Positions 60,792-64,000 of a stretch of DNA of 64,000 bases are shown piece after piece. The translations under genes were made by a program, and so were the position numbers. Position 1 is the first letter of the stretch; the number at the start of each line of letters is the position of its first letter. The stretch comes from Flavobacteriales bacterium (GTDB taxonomy: Bacteria > Bacteroidota > Bacteroidia > Flavobacteriales_F > PHOS-HE28). The stretch is taken from assembly GCA_020635725.1 (NCBI GenBank), contig JACJZF010000008.1:62001-126000 (forward strand), in the 5' to 3' direction. The notes beneath the pieces were generated by a model that saw only the letters and a list, made by a program, of their open reading frames with translations, did not search any database and was not told the DNA's origin.

Positions 60792-60883
60792 CCGCAGCCC
60801 TTATTCATTCAGGTCGGCTACCTTCCGAGCATGAATGCTTCGCAACGTGCCTGCGTGCTTGCTGCCTGTGGCCTTTTCGGCGC
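60792..60883 (+). repeat. Duplicated promoter and signal-peptide segment, copy 2
   Basis: The intact partner of 59606-59698. It covers a TACCTTCC box (60819-60826), the ATG at 60831 and about 15 codons of the esterase gene. Confidence 0.8.
60819..60826 (+). promoter_or_regulatory. Promoter -7 box for the esterase gene
   Basis: TACCTTCC ends four bases before the ATG at 60831; the same box is in the duplicated copy at 59633-59640. Confidence 0.4.
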
Positions 60884-62600
60884 CTGGGCGGCGCTCGCCC
60901 AGGATTGCTCGATCCCCTTCACCGTGCCGATGTTCGAGGTGCGGGCCGAGATGGACATCCTCTACGGAAGCGCCACGCGCTATAACGGGGCCATGCAGGA
61001 ATTGCGCCTCAACCTGTACAAGCCGGTGGGCGATGGGCAGACGGAGCGTCCACTGCTGATCCTGATCCACGGCGGCGGCTTCTTCGATGGCGACCGCAAC
61101 GACCTGAACGCCACCTGCCAGGATCTGGCGAGCAAGGGCTGGGCGGCGGCCACCATCAGCTACCGGCTCGATTTCTACGGCACCTGGCTGCTGGGCTCGC
61201 CGTGGGCCTATGACCCGGCCGAGGTGGTGCGCGCCGCGTACCGTGCCCAGCAGGATGCCCGTGGCGCGATCCGCTTCCTGAAAGGACGCAGCGCGCAGGA
61301 CAGCACGAGCACCACGAACGTGATGCTGATGGGTTGGAGCGCGGGCGCGATCACAGCCTTGCATGCGGCCTATGTCGATGATCCTTCGGAGAAGCCGGCC
61401 TCGTGCTACGCCATCGGCAATGTGGTGCACTTCCTCTCGCAATACGCGCGTCCGGACCTCGGGCCCATTGAAGGCTATTTGAACCAGAATGGCATGACGG
61501 ACGATGTGCTCGCCGTCGTCTCGAACTACGGCGGCCTCCTCGACACGAGCCTGGTGAGCAGCCCCCTGGATCCCGCACTGTACATGTACCACCAGAGCGG
61601 CGACCCCGTTGTGGGGTGCAACCACCAGCAAGGGCTCTGGGGCATGCCGCTCGGCGTGGGCGACAACTACCCCTACCTCTACGGTTCGTGCGTGACCGAC
61701 CTGCGCGTGCAGCACCTGGCCCCCGCACCCGGCCGCTACTTCTACCACCCCTACACCGGCAACGAGCATGCGGTGCACGATCCAGCGGCGATCATGCTGG
61801 AGAGCACACTCTTCCTCCGCGACCTCTTCTGCAGCCCGCAGCTCGCCGGCATCAGCGTGGCGCCGCGCGTGTTGCTCGAAGGGCCCTACGATGCATCCAC
61901 CGGCTTGATGAGCGATGCGCTGCGGAGCCTCGGCGGTTTCCCGCTGACCGAACCATACAGCGCCATGGGTTACGTGCACACCGAAGGAGGTGGCAACGAG
62001 TTCATCCAGCCCACGGTGCTGAACACGAGTGGGCCGGACGCAATCGTGGATTGGGTGCTGCTCGAACTGCGCGACGCGAATGATGCCTCGGTGGTGCTCG
62101 CTTCGCGAAGCGCCCTGTTGCAGCGCGACGGCGATGTGGTGGATGCGGACGGCAGCTCACCGGTAATCTTCGAACGCGGACCAGGCCCATACTACATCGC
62201 GGTGCGCCATCGCAACCACTTGGGCGCGATGACCGCCGGTGCAGTCGCACTCGATGCCGCACCAGCCACCGTGGATCTCACCATCGCCTCCACCGCGACC
62301 TATGGCACCGAAGCGCGCAAGCCGGTGGTCGGCCTCTACCCTGCCGAAGTGCTTTGGGCGGGCAATGTCGACTTCAACACAGAGCTGAAGTACACCGGCC
62401 TGGGCAATGACCGCGACCCCATCCTCTTCGCCATTGGTGGCTCGGTGCCCACCGCCGTGCTGAATGATGAATACCGCATGGAGGACGTGAACATGGATGG
62501 CGTGGTGAAATACGTGGGCGAAGGCAACGACCGCGATCCGATCCTGCAGAATGTGGGCGGCAATGTGCCGACGAATACAAGGCAAGGACAGCTGCCATAA
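60831..62600 (+). CDS. Secreted alpha/beta-hydrolase (esterase) with NDRDPIL C-terminal module
   Basis: A 589-residue secreted enzyme. Signal peptide about 1-23 (ends AALAQ). The hydrolase domain (about 35-340) has the oxyanion loop LIHGGGFFDGDRND and nucleophile Ser170 in MGWSAGAIT; HAVHDPA near residue 320 may give the His. It resembles hormone-sensitive-lipase/carboxylesterase-like enzymes. From about residue 344 it has the same C-terminal module as 50821-52728: LLEGPYDAST, LTEPYSAMGYVH, DAIVDWVLLELRD, SALLQRDGDVV, AVRHRNHLGAMTA and two 'KY.G..NDRDPIL' units, the second after DVNMDG. There is no type A/B T9SS tail. The substrate is unknown. Confidence 0.88.
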   Translation: MNASQRACVLAACGLFGAWAALAQDCSIPFTVPMFEVRAEMDILYGSATRYNGAMQELRLNLYKPVGDGQTERPLLILIHGGGFFDGDRNDLNATCQDLASKGWAAATISYRLDFYGTWLLGSPWAYDPAEVVRAAYRAQQDARGAIRFLKGRSAQDSTSTTNVMLMGWSAGAITALHAAYVDDPSEKPASCYAIGNVVHFLSQYARPDLGPIEGYLNQNGMTDDVLAVVSNYGGLLDTSLVSSPLDPALYMYHQSGDPVVGCNHQQGLWGMPLGVGDNYPYLYGSCVTDLRVQHLAPAPGRYFYHPYTGNEHAVHDPAAIMLESTLFLRDLFCSPQLAGISVAPRVLLEGPYDASTGLMSDALRSLGGFPLTEPYSAMGYVHTEGGGNEFIQPTVLNTSGPDAIVDWVLLELRDANDASVVLASRSALLQRDGDVVDADGSSPVIFERGPGPYYIAVRHRNHLGAMTAGAVALDAAPATVDLTIASTATYGTEARKPVVGLYPAEVLWAGNVDFNTELKYTGLGNDRDPILFAIGGSVPTAVLNDEYRMEDVNMDGVVKYVGEGNDRDPILQNVGGNVPTNTRQGQLP

Positions 62601-62606
62601 GCCTTC

Positions 62607-63245
62607 CTACACCAACCCCTCCTGCATCGCCACCTTCACGGCGGCGGCCACGGAATCCACGTGTAGCTTCTTGTAGATGTGGGTGATGTGCGTGTTCACC
62701 GTGGGGTAGCTGATGGAGCAGCGCTCGGCGATCTGCTTGTAGCTGAGGCCGTCTACGAGCAGGGCCAGGATCTCCTGCTCCCGCCCGGTCAGGTGGAAGT
62801 CATGCGCACCACCGGTCTTTCCGGAGCGGACACCCACGAGTTGCAGCACCTTACGGGCGATGGTGGGGGTCATGGGCGCACCGCCCTGGTGAACTTCCTC
62901 GATGGCCGCGATCAGCCGCTCGGGTGTGGTCTGTTTCAGCAGGTAACCGTCCGCACCGGCCACGATGGAGGCGAAGAGCCGCTCGTTGTCCTCCAGAACG
63001 GTCTGCATCAGGATCCTCACATCCTTGAACTGCTTGCGGATGAGCGCGACGCCCTCCACGCCATCCACATGCGGCATGTCGATGTCCATGAGTATCACCT
63101 GCGGATCACATTGGGCCACGTGCTTCACCACATCGCGGCAGTCGGCGAAGGCGCCCACGCACACCATGCCGTCGGTGGCATCGATCAGCATGTTCAGGCT
63201 TTCCCGGCGTTGGGCATGGTCGTCGAAGATGGCGATGCGCAGCAT
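62607..63245 (-). CDS. LuxR/NarL-family response regulator
   Basis: A 212-residue response regulator: receiver domain (about 1-120) with FDDHAQRRES, acceptor Asp54 in VILMDIDMPHVDG and DGYLLKQTTPERL; C-terminal LuxR-type helix-turn-helix (about 148-210) with LTGREQEILALLVDGLSYKQ and HITHIYKKLHV. It pairs with the HisKA_3 kinase gene 63 bp upstream. It converges with the esterase gene (6-bp gap). Confidence 0.92.
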   Translation of the reverse strand: MLRIAIFDDHAQRRESLNMLIDATDGMVCVGAFADCRDVVKHVAQCDPQVILMDIDMPHVDGVEGVALIRKQFKDVRILMQTVLEDNERLFASIVAGADGYLLKQTTPERLIAAIEEVHQGGAPMTPTIARKVLQLVGVRSGKTGGAHDFHLTGREQEILALLVDGLSYKQIAERCSISYPTVNTHITHIYKKLHVDSVAAAVKVAMQEGLV

Positions 63246-63308
63246 GGGGCGAAATTAGGATCGTGCTTCCGGGCCGCGCCTCATTGGATGCAATGAGATG
63301 CCCGCTGT

Positions 63309-64000
63309 TCAAGTCCCCGCCCGGGTACGGAAGGTGACCGTGGTGCCGTGACCCACCCGGGAGTTGATGGTGCATTCGCCACCTGCTTCGGCCCCGCGTT
63401 CCCGCATATTGCCCAGCCCATTCCCGCCCGGTCCCGGACCGCCGTTCACCTCCGGGTCGAAGCCCCGTCCATCATCGGCAATGGTCATGGTGAGGCTTTC
63501 GCCGCTGCCGGATAGCCGGATGGTGATACGGCTGCATGCGGCGTACTTGATGGCGTTGTTCACCGCTTCCTTGAAGATGAGGTAGAGGTTCTTGCGCTGG
63601 CCCATGTCCAGGCGATCCCGCAACAGGGCCTCATCCACCTGCAGGTCCAGGGTCACGCCACGCGCTTCGCACAGGGGCGTGGCGTGGCTCCGCATGCGTT
63701 CGGCGAGGTCGGCCAGGCTGTCCTTGGAGGCGTTCACGGTCCAGACGATGTCGTTGATGGACTCCATGGCGCTGGTGGTGCCCTCGCTGATGCGCTCCAG
63801 CAGCCGGCCGCCTTCCGGGCCGATGTTGGTGAGCTTCTTCCTGGCCACGGCCCCATAGAGCGCCACACTACTCAAGGTGGAGCCGATCTCGTCGTGCAGG
63901 TCGCGCGCGATGTGCTCCCGCAAACGGATCTCGCGCAGCTGCTGCTCAAGACGGATCCGGTACAAGGCATACACGGAGCCCATGATCAGCAGCGCCAAGG
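63309..64000 (-). CDS. HisKA_3-type sensor histidine kinase, 5'-truncated by window edge
   Basis: The visible C-terminal ~230 residues include the end of a membrane segment (ALLIMGSVYALYRI), a dimerisation domain with the phospho-acceptor His in ARDLHDEIGSTLSSV, the N box FKEAVNNAIKYAACS and ATP-lid boxes DDGRGFDPEVNG and GNGLGNMRERGAEAGG. Typical of NarL-type kinases, often with an N-terminal Y_Y_Y/propeller sensor in Bacteroidota, which would lie beyond the window. It is the cognate kinase of the response regulator at 62607. Confidence 0.92.
   Translation of the reverse strand, partial: LALLIMGSVYALYRIRLEQQLREIRLREHIARDLHDEIGSTLSSVALYGAVARKKLTNIGPEGGRLLERISEGTTSAMESINDIVWTVNASKDSLADLAERMRSHATPLCEARGVTLDLQVDEALLRDRLDMGQRKNLYLIFKEAVNNAIKYAACSRITIRLSGSGESLTMTIADDGRGFDPEVNGGPGPGGNGLGNMRERGAEAGGECTINSRVGHGTTVTFRTRAGT

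Overview
The window is a high-GC stretch (about 62-67% in the lines I counted by hand) of a Bacteroidota chromosome, most likely a Flavobacteriales-type lineage. The evidence is a PorX-type response regulator, many proteins ending in type A or type B sorting domains of the type IX secretion system (T9SS), an outer-membrane beta-barrel TonB receptor, and promoters with a Bacteroidota-like -7 box (here YAnnTTYG) very close to start codons. I saw no insertion sequence, phage, CRISPR, tRNA or rRNA gene.

Layout. 1-16.5 kb is mostly housekeeping: 5'-truncated citrate synthase, small secreted proteins, a ferredoxin-reductase-like flavoprotein, formate-THF ligase, aroA, aroB, proline dehydrogenase, alanine dehydrogenase, tsaE, porX, a TPR/PD40 protein and an M42 peptidase. 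16.5-28 kb holds a GT-C glycosyltransferase, a MORN-type secreted protein, a DksA-like/four-helix-bundle pair, a large hybrid histidine kinase, a YihY-type membrane protein, an S9 peptidase lipoprotein and a DinB-like protein. 28-53.5 kb is rich in secreted proteins: a CotH protein, a DUF4397 protein, a 2020-residue PKD adhesin, an M43 metalloprotease, choice-of-anchor L and B proteins, and two paralogous TPR proteins. Between them lie a B12-binding MerR regulator, a FAD oxidase, hutH, hisS and a thioesterase. 53.5-59.3 kb is a compact minus-strand cluster: response regulator, histidine kinase, TonB receptor, PepSY-like protein and a COG4705-type membrane protein. 59.3-64 kb has a decayed T9SS cargo gene, another small T9SS protein, an esterase with an unusual C-terminal module, and a LuxR-type response regulator with its (truncated) kinase.

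The most notable observations are these. (1) An 18-bp direct-repeat site (GATCCTG-N4-GATCCTG) lies 16-19 bp upstream of a plausible start codon at three genes of the two-component/TonB/PepSY cluster, one copy degenerate; this predicts an autoregulated OmpR-type regulon. (2) A roughly 245-residue C-terminal module with a duplicated dockerin-like NDRDPIL motif is shared by a propeller-like protein and an esterase, in place of a normal T9SS tail. (3) A gene remnant keeps only a promoter, signal peptide and T9SS tail, and its 5' end duplicates that of the esterase gene 1.2 kb away. (4) A MerR regulator carries the CarH B12-photoreceptor signature but lacks the histidine that follows the tryptophan in CarH. 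(5) hisS contains a sharply bounded low-GC tract of about 360 bp. Several intergenic repeat families are also recorded.
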